This document shows, piece after piece, positions 48,807 through 60,129 of a stretch of 64,000 nucleotides of DNA. Within the stretch, counting starts at the first letter, position 1, and every line of letters starts with the position of its first letter. A program made the translations under genes and the position numbers. The stretch is from Helicostylum pulchrum. Its lineage: Eukaryota; Mucoromycota; Mucoromycetes; Mucorales; Mucoraceae. The DNA is taken from the NCBI GenBank assembly GCA_025677825.1, contig JAIXMO010000051.1:1-64000 (forward strand). The letters run 5' to 3'. Under the pieces are notes generated by a model that was not told the DNA's origin, ran no database searches, and saw only the letters and a program-made list of their open reading frames with translations.

Positions 48807-49720
48807 TTACAGTAATGGGGAATCTCTTTGATCCGCAGCAGCAGGTAATTGTCTAGTACCGTTTAAATCTCGACGACGCCTACGACTAATTAAAGTAATA
48901 AACTGAGGCATGGATCTAACATCTAAATCCGAACTGATATTGATTGCGGATTCTATAGAGGCAATCCAGTCGTTTCTTTCTTTTTCGGTTGGCATAGTGA
49001 TTAAATATTGAGGACCATTTTGTATCCGTAGACGTAACACATGACGCTCTTTAAGATAGTCTGATGCCACTGTGACTTCTGCTCCATGCATCGAGTGAGT
49101 CCAAACGGGTAGTGCATTTTTCGACTTTCTTTTGTTTGGATTATTAGTAAATGCCATAATCTTGGTACCCAGCAATTGAACATAGTAATATCTATAATGT
49201 ATTTTAAGATTAATTTTTAATAATAATACATGTACAAATTATACGTACCGCCAGGATCGACTGTTTGCTCTTAATAATGGCTTACTTAATTCACACTTTA
49301 CTTTTGAATAAAAAATCTTTTCTACTGTACATTCGTATTCTGGCAATAACTCTTTCCCTTCTTCTTCGCGTGGTAATACAATTCTATTTGCTAATGATTC
49401 TGGTAATTGAAATGTCCAAGGATGTGATTTATCATCATAACTAGGGGGTTGTATTATTTCTTTTTCTTCTTCTTTTTCCTGTTCTTCAATAGTAGAACTA
49501 GATGATATTGTTGAGGGTATAATAGAGATTGGTAAAGATACAGCAGATACAGAATTGTGTCTATTCAGTTTAAAAGATTGAAGAGACCAGCTACTTTCTT
49601 TCTTTCGGAGCCAAGGAAAAAATCCTATGTAACACACGTATAAATTAGTACGGATGCCCCTTCCTCCTTATTAAATTTGATGCCGTTACCATGGGTACGA
49701 GTATCTGTTGAACGAAGCAT
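48807..49720 (-). CDS. PH-domain protein
   Basis: Three exons (49720-49690, 49624-49249, 49191-48807) give 263 aa. A Ser/Glu-rich N-terminus with a PPSYDD motif (about residues 64-69, resembling a PPxY ligand) leads into a PH-like domain at about 125-240: SWRRYYYVQLLGTKIMAFTN, then ASDYLKERHVLRLRI, QYLITMPTEKERNDWIASIE. The terminal Trp in the last helix is the PH hallmark. PH domains bind phosphoinositides or proteins at membranes. The C-terminus is basic (RRRRRDL) then ends in a short tail. The cargo or partner is unknown; a PPxY motif would fit recruitment of a WW-domain E3 ligase, which is inference. Confidence 0.8.
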
Positions 49721-50655
49721 AATGTGTGTGTGTGTGTTTTTTATATAAATTATTAATATTGAATGGGGGTATATACACGAAATTTTTATTTCTTAGTAAC
49801 AAAAAAAAAAAAAAGTAAAGAAAAAAAAAGGAAAAAGGAAATTAAGCGATTTGCCCTTTTATGTACTTCAATAAAAATAAAAAAAATAAAATACCTTGTT
49901 GACAACGTACTTATTTTGGGCTGGGAACTATGACTGGAGCCCTAATATTTTTGAACTGGGTTATTTATACTCTTTCTTAATCAAGGTTTTTTTCATTATT
50001 GTATTACCATCCTCCAACATGATTTTCGTATTCAATTTTCGTCATCGTTGATCATGACGATTACATGTTACAAGCTTGATTTTTTCATTTTTTCATCTGG
50101 GATTAACATGATTTTACGGTGTACATTATTAGTTTAGAAAGGTGACGAAAAAAAAAAAATTATGTTGTCCTACGTTTTACACAAGAATTTTGAAAAAGTA
50201 CAAATAATTAAAAAAAGGAGCTCGGGGAGGGTTATTGCCATGGTGATGGATCTAATTTTCCCGATCTCCATCAGTTTGAGCTCTTGTTCAACATTGAATT
50301 CTGGTAAAATAATAGAGCCTATCAAATGACAAAAAAAGGGGGGTGGGGCGAGCCTCACCTGTAACACTGTACGATAATAAACAAAAAATAATTGCTCCTG
50401 ACGATCTTATTAAAATTTTTAATTAACTTCCAGGCACCGCATGTACCCTAAATACTTGTAACAAATATATATGAAAAAAAAAGGCTTTGCACTTGTTTAA
50501 ACGTGTGTAACGGTCTATTTGAAACATGATGTCCGATTGTGTAAATTGTATTTCAAACGTAAACATCTTTACAAAAATAGTATAAAATACATGAATAGTT
50601 TTAAAAAAAAAAAATATTTATTTTTAAAATAGAACTTTCTCTCTCTTTTCTTTTT
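49721..50655. other. Intergenic region
   Basis: About 935 bp with A tracts and inverted ATCATGATTTT-like blocks near 50018-50115. A short frame at 50170-50367 on the minus strand has no support. It includes the promoter of the PH gene. Confidence 0.55.
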
Positions 50656-53591
50656 TTAGTAAGAAGGTCGGTAATGTGAGGAAGAATTATTTTGATTACG
50701 TTGATTATTATTATACGAAGAATAGTGGTTTCTTTGGTTACCATTGTTATGATTACTGTTATTGTTATCACTACGATTATTACTGCTAGATGGTTGTTGA
50801 CGACCATAAGAAGGTTGTTGTTGGTAACCATAGCTATACTCCTGAGGCGGTAGCGGTTGTTGTATGGGTTGAGGTTGGTAATTGGAATAAGTCTGTGTTG
50901 AAAGGTACATGGGCTGTGCCATGGGAGTGGAATAGACGGGTTTTGTTACAGCAGGAGTTATAATTGGTTTAGTCACTGGTTGTTGTTTGGTAAGAACTAA
51001 AACACCCAAGAATAAATCACACTCTCGTTTTGTTTCTTCTACTCGAACAACATAAAGACAATCCGGAATATGTTGTACTTTATACAATGGTATTAAATAA
51101 AAATCTTTTACTTTGGTCTTATTATGCCCAACCACTGCATAACGTTGACGTGAATCAAGGTACTTTAATAATGTTTGAGACTGCGTCGCATTTGTAAGCT
51201 GTATCTCTTTTGGCTTTGATTGGTCTGTCTTCGTATCTGGTTCAATCTCTAAAAGAACAATTTCTCGACTGTTGGAGTATTGGCTTTGCGTTACATAACT
51301 TGTTACACGTTCTGCTGGAATACGACCTTCGATCCACATGGTGGGGGATAAAACTTCGGCCCATTCTGCTTCCGTTAGTATTCTTCCTCCAATTTGACGC
51401 GCTGAGGCTTCAAATTCAGCTACTTGCGGCATATTCACCCGTCCTTGCCAAATAGATGGTAATTTCTCTTCTTCTTTTACCTCTGGTACTTCTTCCATTT
51501 CTACATCTGCCTTTTCTTGTTCTTGTTCATTATCATTTTCTTGTTGTTCTGGAGCTAATAATTCACTGGTATCTACCTCTTCTACTTCAAACGGTGTTTC
51601 TTCTTCCTCGCCTAAAAGTTCGGCCACATCTAACGTGACTTTTCTCTTTTTAGATAGATCAGCGGTAGACGCATCTGACAAGTTTCTTTTATTATTATCA
51701 TCATGAGCAGGAATACCAATACGGGCTAATATATCATCCAAGGGGTCCAGCTTAGATCCTGTACTGGTGGTAGGACTAAAACTTGAAATTGTCCTTTCAT
51801 CAACTTTAGGAGAGTATGAAGCAGTAGGCGGAGAAGGCGTAGGTATAGTTGTAGGTTCAATATGAATACTTTCTACTTGCTCAGAATACATATTTTGGTT
51901 GGTATCATTATCTTTATTTGGTACCATAATAATGTCTCCTTTATGCGTCTTTTTAATAATTGGTGTATTATCCAATTTCATAACAGAGTTCTTTAGTGCT
52001 GTTTTACGCAGTACTTCTGACATTGACTTTAACTCGGGGTTTGCCATGTCTTCTGAAGACATTTTGACAAGTTCCAAGGGACTTAAATCACCCGTAATCA
52101 CACGCACTTGAAATACCTTATTTTGTTTATCTTTAAGGTTATACAGTAATGACCGGAATTTACTCTTATAAGGTTCGCCACAGGTACGACGGTGTTGCGA
52201 TTTATTCATATCACCTAACTGTTCCAACATTGTATTCTCAATTGATCTTGCTAATTTTTCAGCTCTTTCTTCACTGGGGAGCTTTTCTTGCTCAGAGTCA
52301 AATAAATCTGGATTTTCTTGTAACGCAGAATCGATAATAGGCTTTAATATCGATGACATGTTTTTAATAACGTTTCGACGCACTGGATTTTCTTGCTCTG
52401 TCATTTGACTAGGGGACATGGGTGTATCCGGTGTTTCCGTTCCTTCTCTCGTTACTGTCCCTTCTCTTGTTACAGTTCCTTCTCTTGCTAATGTCTCTTC
52501 CTCCTCCTCCTCTTCTTCCTCTTCCTCCTCATCATCATCCTCTTCTTTTTTTTCCACAACGTTATACTCTTCGTCCTTTAAATCCTCTTTTTCTTCCTCC
52601 TTTAAATCTTCTTCGTCCTTTACTTCTTCATCCTTTTTAACAATCTTTGCAGGTGACTCTTTCTTGCTTGTACTTGCTCTTCTTTTCTTTGGTGCTTCTG
52701 ACATGGATGCAGTACGCATACGAGAGAGACGTGTACTACGTGGTGCTTTTTCTTCCTTTACAGGTTGTTCGTCCTTTTTACGAGCACATACATCACTACA
52801 ATAGGAATCGGCACGTGTACGATTATTACAGCCAGTGTAAAGGCATTGTGCAGGAGTTCGGTTGGAGCCTCTTGTTTCGCGAGTAGAGGAAGATGGTGCA
52901 GGAATAGTGATAGTGACCTTGGGCTGAGGTGGTGGAGCAATAGGTGGAGCAATAGGCGAAGCAATAGCCGGAGCTTCCTTTTCAGGTTCTGCTTCCTTCT
53001 TGGCTACACAATAAAAAAAATCTTGTTAATAACTTGTTGATTAAATTAGACACATACAGATACACGCGCTAAATAATATATACACACACACAAGTGAAGG
53101 TAAAAAAAGGGAGGGAAGGGGAGGAAACACGACGTCTTACTTTTACTTTTTTTTACTCTTGTCTCATGTCGCCATGAGTCAAGAGTAAAAAAAAAGTATA
53201 AGAACGCGTGAAATAAATATTCCAAAGTTACGTCAAAAAAAAAATAAAAAAAAAAAAAAAAGTACCGGTTACGAATAAGAAGAAAAAAAAAAGTATCATT
53301 ATGTTGATTCCATTTTTTTTTTTTTTGCTGTGTTGTATAATATTATTATAAAAAAAAAACATGCGTAAAAGTAAAAAAAAAAAAGGTATATCAAATAGGT
53401 GATTCGTTTTATGCAGAATTGTGTTATGGGGTTGGAAAAAAAACCGTGGTTCTTAAAAGAAAAGGTACACTGAATCATCTCTTTTTATTTGACATCATTC
53501 TCTTTTTTTTACCCTCTCTTGTTTTTTTTTCTGTTTGCAGTGTAATATATACATATATACACACGTATATATATATTTGTGTACGAGTGTG

Positions 53592-53633
<42 letters not shown>

Positions 53634-54311
53634 TAAAAATAAATAAAAAAAAAGACTTACCTTCAGTACACTTTTTGCAAACCCAATCGATATCCTCTCC
53701 TTCTTGGTCATCTGGGTCAAAATCAACGCAAGTACAATGAAACCTGATAAATGGGGAAAAATTATGAGTTATTTTTTTTGTTATTGTCGATAAAATAGAG
53801 GGGGATAAGAAGCTTACCAATCTTCACAGTTATCACACTGTACCATGGGTTTGCCATTATAAGGTTGTTGGCAGATACAATATAACTTCTTGGTAGACTT
53901 CTTCTTCTTTTTTGGAGACGAAGTGTTTGCAACTTTAGGGTTTGAACTTGCTCTTGAACGCGTAACACGTTTCTCTTCAACAACAGGTGGTGGTTGCTTG
54001 AATAAAGAATCAGGTGTAATAAAATTATCTTGGTTTGAAACTAAAATACCACCATTTCCAATAATTTGAGTTAAATTAATTCCTTCTAAACCAACAAGTC
54101 CATTTTGTAACAAACCCCAATCTGTATTACTATTGTTATTCTCGTTAAATAAATAAGGGTTAGCAGGGTCTGTCATCGTATCAAGTGAACTAGCTGCGGC
54201 ATGCCATTCGGCTTCCTCTTCTTCAGGTTGCACTATTTCCTCTGTCGAGAGTAAGTTCATTTGGTGTTGATCTTGTAAATCAAGATACTCGTCAATGTTA
54301 TGAATATCCAT
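50656..54311 (-). CDS. Bye1/PHF3/DIDO-like PHD-TFIIS-SPOC transcription factor
   Basis: Three exons (54311-53818, 53743-53661, 53003-50656) give 974 aa. Domain order is: acidic N-terminus; PHD finger split by intron 1 (LYCICQQPYNGKPMVQCDNC, then EDWFHCTC, then WVCKKC) with the cage-type Trp expected of an H3K4me3 reader; a small Cys motif (CLYTGCNNR, YCSDVC); a Glu-rich stretch; a TFIIS central domain (RSIENTMLEQL, YKSKFRSLLYNLKDKQN); a SPOC domain (SIWQGRVNMPQVAEFEASAR, then YLIPLYKVQHIP); and a Gln/Asn/Tyr-rich tail. Bye1-type proteins bind elongating RNA polymerase II and H3K4-methylated nucleosomes. The second intron (53004-53660) is long for this genome and contains a (GT)n tract. Confidence 0.9.
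53594..53628. repeat. (GT)n microsatellite in an intron
   Basis: About 17 GT units in the second intron of the Bye1-like gene. They produce meaningless Cys/Val or His/Thr frames. Confidence 0.9.
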
Positions 54312-54529
54312 ATTGTTCTCTTTTTTTTTGCAATTAGAAAAAACAACAAAAGAGTGTGTGAAAACTCTCGCCCCCCTTTTCAAAACAAGAAAATCCTTTT
54401 TATACAACCGGTCACAGAAAAAAAAATATTCTGTGACTGAAAGATTATCCAATAAAGCCAAAGTAAGGATCTACGTGGTCATGACGAAATATCCTGTTCT
54501 AGTTGCCTCTTTTTTTTATCTTTATAACA

Positions 54530-55722
54530 ATGAGTAAGTGCTCTTCAAAAAAAGAAAAAAGCACAAGTCAGTCAAATTAACACACACTCTTTTCTTTGTA
54601 GCTGCTAAAACTCTTGAAGCTATTAAATACACTAGAGGAAACCTCAGTATCTTGAACCAACTTGTATTACCTCATGAAACTATTTTCGAAACAGTTTTAA
54701 GCGTTCAAAATGGCCATGCCGCCATCAAGAGCATGAAGACGCGTGGTGCGCCTGCTATTGCTATTGTTGCCGCTTTGTCTTTAGCTGTTGAAGTAAACAC
54801 TCGTGCTGAAAACAAAGAATTCGAAACCGTTGACCAAGTTGTTAAATTCTTGTTCGAGTCCCTTGAATACCTCAAGACCTCTCGTCCTACTGCCGTCAAC
54901 CTGTTTGATGCTGCTGGAAAGCTTTGGGCTTTAATTCAATCTACTGCGAAAGACGCAAAGGATCCTATGACAGTTGTCAATGCTTATATCGACGCTGCTG
55001 AACAAATGTTGGTAGATGATGTGAAAGATAACAAGAACATTGGTAAATTTGGCGCCGAATTCATCATGGATAATGCTACAGATAAGGATCACATTAGTGT
55101 TTTAACTCACTGTAATACGGGCTCTCTTGCTACTGCTGGTTGGGGTACCGCGTTAGGTATCATTCGTGATTTACATGCCAATGGTAAGCTTGAGCATGCT
55201 TACTGTACAGAAACTAGACCTTATAACCAAGGTTCTCGCTTGACTGCGTACGAACTTGTATACGAAGATATTCCTGCTACTTTAATTTGTGATAGCATGG
55301 CTTCTGCTTTATTAAAGCAAAATCCTAGTGTACAGGCCATTGTTGTCGGTGCTGATCGTGTAGCTGCTAACGGTGATACAGCCAACAAGATTGGTACGTA
55401 TCAATTAGCTATCACTGCCAAATACCACAACATCATGTTTATCGTTGCTGCTCCTTCTACTTCCATTGATTTAAACACCAAGAGTGGTAAAGATATTGAG
55501 ATTGAACAACGTCCCTCTGAAGAATTAGTTACTGTTACTGGTGTACGTGTACAAGATGATGAACCTACTTGTATCCGTACTGCTGCTGCTGATATTGGTG
55601 TTTGGAACCCTAGTTTCGATGTTACCCCTGCAGAGTTAATTTCGGCTATTGTTACGGAACAAGGTGTTGTATTAAAGAAGGATGGAGAGACTGAATTCAA
55701 TATGGCTTCATTTCTTAATTAG
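54530..55722 (+). CDS. MRI1: Methylthioribose-1-phosphate isomerase
   Basis: Two exons (54530-54533 and 54602-55722) give 374 aa. Exon 1 is only ATGA, so Thr2 is split by the intron; without this splice the conserved start ([20 protein letters not shown]) has no methionine. Motifs: [14 protein letters not shown], catalytic Cys in [33 protein letters not shown] and catalytic Asp in [18 protein letters not shown]. It converts methylthioribose-1-phosphate to methylthioribulose-1-phosphate in the cytosolic methionine salvage pathway. Related eIF2B alpha/beta/delta subunits lack the GADR catalytic pattern. It converges on eS28 with a gap of about 58 bp. Confidence 0.95.
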
Positions 55723-55780
55723 ATAATAAAAAAACTTTTGTACTTTATTTATTTTTTTAAAAAAAAATGAAGCGTATTAT

Positions 55781-56190
55781 TTATCGAAGACGACGAGCTT
55801 CACGTTCAGATTCCAAAAGGCAGAGAATATCGTTTTCTCGAACAGGACCCTTTACGTTACGGATAATGGAACGGTTAGTATCGTCCATAAACTCAACGCG
55901 AACTTGAGTGACACCACCACGAGAACCAGTACGACCAAGAACTTTGGTTACTTTTGCGAGCTTAACAGGTGTTTTGTTTGAAGAAGAGTCCTATGACAAA
56001 ACAATAAGAATCTCGTAAAACTCGCAATGACGAAGATCAAAAAGATCTATTCAAACTATGTTCATATTATGCCGGCGTACGAATAACTTTTCAAAAAAAA
56101 AAATGAAATTCATCGGTAGTAATCGCTACACACTCCATTCGTTTTAAACCTTAAAATGCCCTGCCAGTTTTTTCGTATTAAACTCACCAT
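55781..56190 (-). CDS. RPS28: 40S ribosomal protein eS28
   Basis: Two exons give 70 aa. Exon 1 (56188-56190) is only the ATG, followed by a 197-nt intron; exon 2 is 55990-55781. The sequence is the highly conserved eS28 fold: [51 protein letters not shown]. It is part of the small subunit near the mRNA exit channel. C/T-ending codons fit high expression. It is too short to appear as a long open frame. Confidence 0.95.
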
Positions 56191-57559
56191 AATAGGGTAA
56201 CTTGTTGCAAATGAAGAGAAAAGAACTTTTTTCTGTGCTGGATTATTTTATTTTCGGAGGGTCATTAACCAGAAACGGTCACTGGTCTCTCAAGTTCAGT
56301 TACCAAAAGACTGACATACTTTTTTTTCTTGTAGCGGGAAGACTAATGCTGGGAGATATAACAGATTGCTATTTGTGTAGGATTTTCTCGTATATCTTAT
56401 GTACAGTAGCAGTTCTATATTTAAGGGTGACCAGATTCAAGGGTAGGATCGATTTAAGGGTGGAATCCAACTTCACAAAACTACTAAATATATAAAATAA
56501 ATTTAAAAGTGATATCAAAGAAAAAAACGTTTTATTTAACTTATGTAAAAGCGTCTAGTCTTCAAAAGTGGTTAGATGGCAAAATAACAGGGTTACTTAG
56601 TACGTATGAGTGTACCTTTACGACTTGATCGTATCGCTCTCCTCTGCTTACTTGCTCTGAAGATGCGTAATGGCTTGACCAGATGAGATGTCTGTATGAT
56701 AGAGTAGCGCTCTGGCCGTTATACTTAAGTGTACCTCTACGACTTGATCGTATTTCTCTCCTTAGTCTGATTACTATATAGATGCGTATTAAGTGGATGT
56801 ACAGATAGTGCTTCTGTGCATCGGCAAAATGTGATGTCTATGTAGAAGCTGCCTGTTATATTGTCTATTTTGCATGTTGAATCATTATATTTACTAATTA
56901 CTTTATTTATATTTCGCAATTTGTATATTCTCTTCTGTCATGGCCCCACTGATATTTTAAAATATACCCTACTCCCAAGCTATCGACAAGATTGTGCTCG
57001 TGAAGTTTCACATTGCATTCGTATAGTTTTAATGGCTGAAAATATTCTTATAACCATAATCAGTTGAATCCCACCATCCTCAAGCGAAATATCTTGTAAA
57101 TCTATTTGATTATCTAATCCATTGTTTACATGTAAGCCTTTTTTGTCTGGGTTCCTTTTTCGTCAAATATTCTTCCTTGACCATCTTTGTAGAAGAAAAA
57201 AACTACTCATTTATGGAATGATTAAAGGCAGGCGTTACTTACAGTGTTTGGTAAATATCTTATATATACTTATGTTTTATCACATATCAGATCCCTGATA
57301 GACTTTATTAGATTGGCCTGACAAAATGGTTATGTATCAATCTTCTGGAGAGTAATAAAAAATAAATACTGTGTTATTATCTATCCTTTGTACCAAATAT
57401 TATATAAATGCAAAAATAGCACAAAGGGGCTAGGCTCTTAAATTTCTCCCACTAATCCGATTTACCTTCGCAAAAGTATTAGCACTTGATTCTTAGTCTT
57501 TCTCTTAATAAATAAGGGAATGTCTCCAAGGAAGAACGGGCTGTTAACCGCCTCTCAAT
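56191..57559. other. Gene-free interval with imperfect repeats
   Basis: About 1.4 kb upstream of eS28 with no supported gene. It holds a transposon-end-like segment (56402-56475) and a ~120-bp imperfect direct duplication (56597-56845). The open frame at 56202 is Phe/Leu/Arg-rich and unrecognised. Confidence 0.6.
56597..56845. repeat. Two imperfect direct repeats of about 120 bp
   Basis: The block GTGTACCTTTACGACTTGAT with CGTATCGCTCTC (from 56610) recurs at 56730 as GTGTACCTCTACGACTTGAT with CGTATTTCTCTC. Further along both units share GATGCGTA and a later TGATGTCTATG/AGATGTCTGTATG block. The units are diverged, and no coding frame spans them. Confidence 0.75.
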
Positions 57560-58318
57560 TTCAAAAATCGCCCATTGGCGTTGCGACTACTGTAAAAATT
57601 ATAGAATAATTCGCTACCTCTATTTGACTCGACTATCCCACGTAGCAATTTCTATAATACCTGAGATCGAGAATGTGCGCATAGTGCTGTACCTGCTTTA
57701 ACCACGTTGGCGCTGTACGAAGAATGGTTAGTTCCAGGTCTAACCCATTTACCCAAATCTGTGTCCAGCCCTGAAACAACTGGAGCAAACTGACTACATA
57801 CCGGTCTGGAGGACAAACTTCAAAAGAACTTGTCACTGAAAAATGGGAACGTCGAATTACCAAACTATTAAAACTGAGAAAGATGATCAAGTTTGAAGGA
57901 TCCGACCAATACTATTTAAAAGAAGCCGAGACTATGATGATTCTAGATGAAACTCGAGTCGGCGAACATATGGTTTGTTTAGGATTGCACGCTGCGTTTA
58001 TTACAATTCGTTTACTATAGCACTTGTGATCTCGAGCGCAAGATTGTTGCTTTGATATTAAGATATTAATTAACTCTTGGCATTTCCCATTGACAGTTTC
58101 TAAATTACAATCTATTATGACACCTCAAATACTAGACATGATGCCTCGAGTGCATAAACACTTGACAGCCTGTATGACCATCGTAAAATACGAATTAAAG
58201 TTAGAACCTTATCGGGGAAAAGTTGGTAACTATGTTGATGTCATGGAGACAGATTTAAAGAGTCAAGTGATTGAAGAATATGGCTGTGGTTACGATGCTT
58301 GTCCCAATGCATAGAGAA
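57560..58318 (+). pseudogene. Decayed 3' fragment of a Zn2Cys6 transcription-factor gene
   Basis: Similar to about 27130-27856 of the intact factor, in the same orientation and ending in the equivalent of the same C-terminus (a Cys-x-Ala-Cys-Pro-Asn-Ala end). Similarity is clear from about 57660 and weak back to about 57560. The copy has a frameshift near 57774 and in-frame stops near 58018 and 58027 where the parent has Lys and Arg, so it is non-functional. The zinc cluster and first two thirds are missing. Confidence 0.9.
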
Positions 58319-59079
58319 GAAATCCGCTTTTACTTATATTACACTGACTATTCCATCTTTTTCTTAGATATGTTCTTTTTCCTTCTGTCCCACCCCTTCT
58401 ACTTTTACCAAAAATATCTTTTTTCTCTTATTCTTAATCTAACACCCACTCCCTACTTTACTCCCTCTCATCCACTCCCCCACCACGCACTCCCAATCCG
58501 CTGCCTGAAAACATGGTTAATAAACGCGCGAACATGTAATCTGCACGTTAAAACGTATAAGTAAATAAATACAGGTATACTAACTGGTCTATCCAGCTAA
58601 AAAAAAAGTTGGCACATGTGTCATTAAAACAAAGGCAAAAATTATTATCTTCAAATAAACCGAAAAAAAATTCATCATATTGTACACCGACATGCTTGGA
58701 TAAAAAAAAAGAGACCCCAAATTAAAAAATTCCTAACTCAGGGCAAACAAAAAGCAGTGTAAGGTAAATGGTTACGCAAAGAGACGTATAAAAAGAGAAG
58801 GCAAAGTAAAATGTTTTTAAAAATTAAAACAATTTCATCATTAATTTGTTTTTTTTTTCTTGTAAACGGCTTAAAAAAAAAGAAGGAAAAAAAATGTATT
58901 TATCATGGCACAGTCAAAGAATATATGCTTTATAAGTGCAACAACTACATGCCATAATGCACTCTTCTTAAACATACGACAGAATACGGAGAGGCGATAG
59001 ATATATTTATTACACTCTGAAAAAAAAAAATTCTGAAAAAAGAAAAAAGAAAAAGAAAAAAAAGGGAGGGAAAAATATA
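58319..59079. other. Duplicated 3' flank, then AT-rich intergenic DNA
   Basis: 58319-58565 matches the 3' flank of the intact Zn2Cys6 gene (27857-28100). The rest is AT-rich with A and T tracts and no gene. The minus-strand frame at 58871-59179 is low complexity. Confidence 0.7.
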
Positions 59080-60021
59080 CTAAGGTTGAGGTCTTATTGC
59101 AACTAAAGCTTGAATAATACAATCCGATTCTATAATAACAGAACCCGTTTTTGAGAATGCTTCGCCATCTCCTTGACAATCAATATCTAAATTATCTCGT
59201 AATATTCTACCTAGATAGATCAACCTCAAGATATGTGTATCATGTGCAATGCCTGAATCTTTGGACTCGTATATTCTAGTTCTTAGCGACCCCACTGTTT
59301 CATGCTGCGAACTAATAGTTAATTTTATATCTTTTTCAGTCGACAGTCGAATACAAATATCAAACGGGCTTAAAGAACAATCGGGTGCAGGCACTAGATG
59401 TTCAGATTGCGTGTTTGAATAAATACTTTTCATTGAATCAGAAATGTTATATTTATCGTCCTGCAAACAAAATTCATTTGATGGTGTATCGAACATACAA
59501 AGGTTTGCAGGTGGTACTATACAATAAATTGGGATATTATAATCATTTCCTAATTCTTTTTTTTTATGTAGATTAGTATATACATATACATATAAATAGT
59601 CTTCTTTAATATGTTACCATCAAAACAGCCTTCACAAGGATTTCCTGTTGGTAATATAACATTGGCGGCTTCTAGTATCGATCTAGCCATAATCACATCG
59701 GTTTCAGAGAATGCGACTTGTAGTGCTTGCCAAATTTCTATTCTACCCTAAATATAAAAAGTTTAAATAAAACAACAGATATATAAAAAAAATATATATA
59801 TTTACCCCATAGGTAGGTGCAGACTCCCAATAGGTAAGCCTCTTTTGTTCCAAATCGGTTATTATCATTGGTGTATCTGAAGTCCACATTAAGCCAGATC
59901 TTTTGAACGGTCGACTTTTATTATAATATGATACAGGTAAAGGTATAGTAGCAGTATCATAATTATCTTGAGAAGTTGCTAAAAAGTCCTGGTCAACCGG
60001 ACTAGATGAACAGCATCCCAT
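59080..60021 (-). CDS. UBTD-like ubiquitin-domain protein
   Basis: Three exons (60021-59806, 59747-59618, 59549-59080) give 271 aa. The start MGCCSS is a consensus N-myristoylation site with adjacent palmitoylatable cysteines, implying membrane association. A UBTD1/2 (DC-UbP)-type N-terminal domain follows: LMWTSDTPMI, LEQKRLTYWESAPTYG, EIWQALQVAF, ANVILPTGNPCEGCFD and NDYNIPIYCI. The C-terminal half is a divergent ubiquitin-like fold (DICIRLSTEKDIKLTI, ILRLIYLGRILRDN). UBTD proteins bind E2 enzymes and modulate ubiquitination in animals; the fungal role is less known. The final frame ends in VAIRPQP, matching the family's C-terminus. Confidence 0.88.
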
Positions 60022-60129
60022 TTTATTTATTTATTACAATTATATATAAGAAAGAGAGAAAGAGAAAGAAAAAGAAAAGAAAAAAAGAAATAAGAAAACA
60101 GTATAAAAAATAAATAAAGGAGCACTTTT

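Noticed and set aside
53475..53820. His/Thr-rich frames near the Bye1-like gene
   Set aside because: Produced by the intronic GT/CA microsatellite. Only the 53661-53743 part is a real exon (end of the PHD finger).
57633..57890. Minus-strand frame across the transcription-factor remnant
   Set aside because: Shadow of the decayed plus-strand copy.
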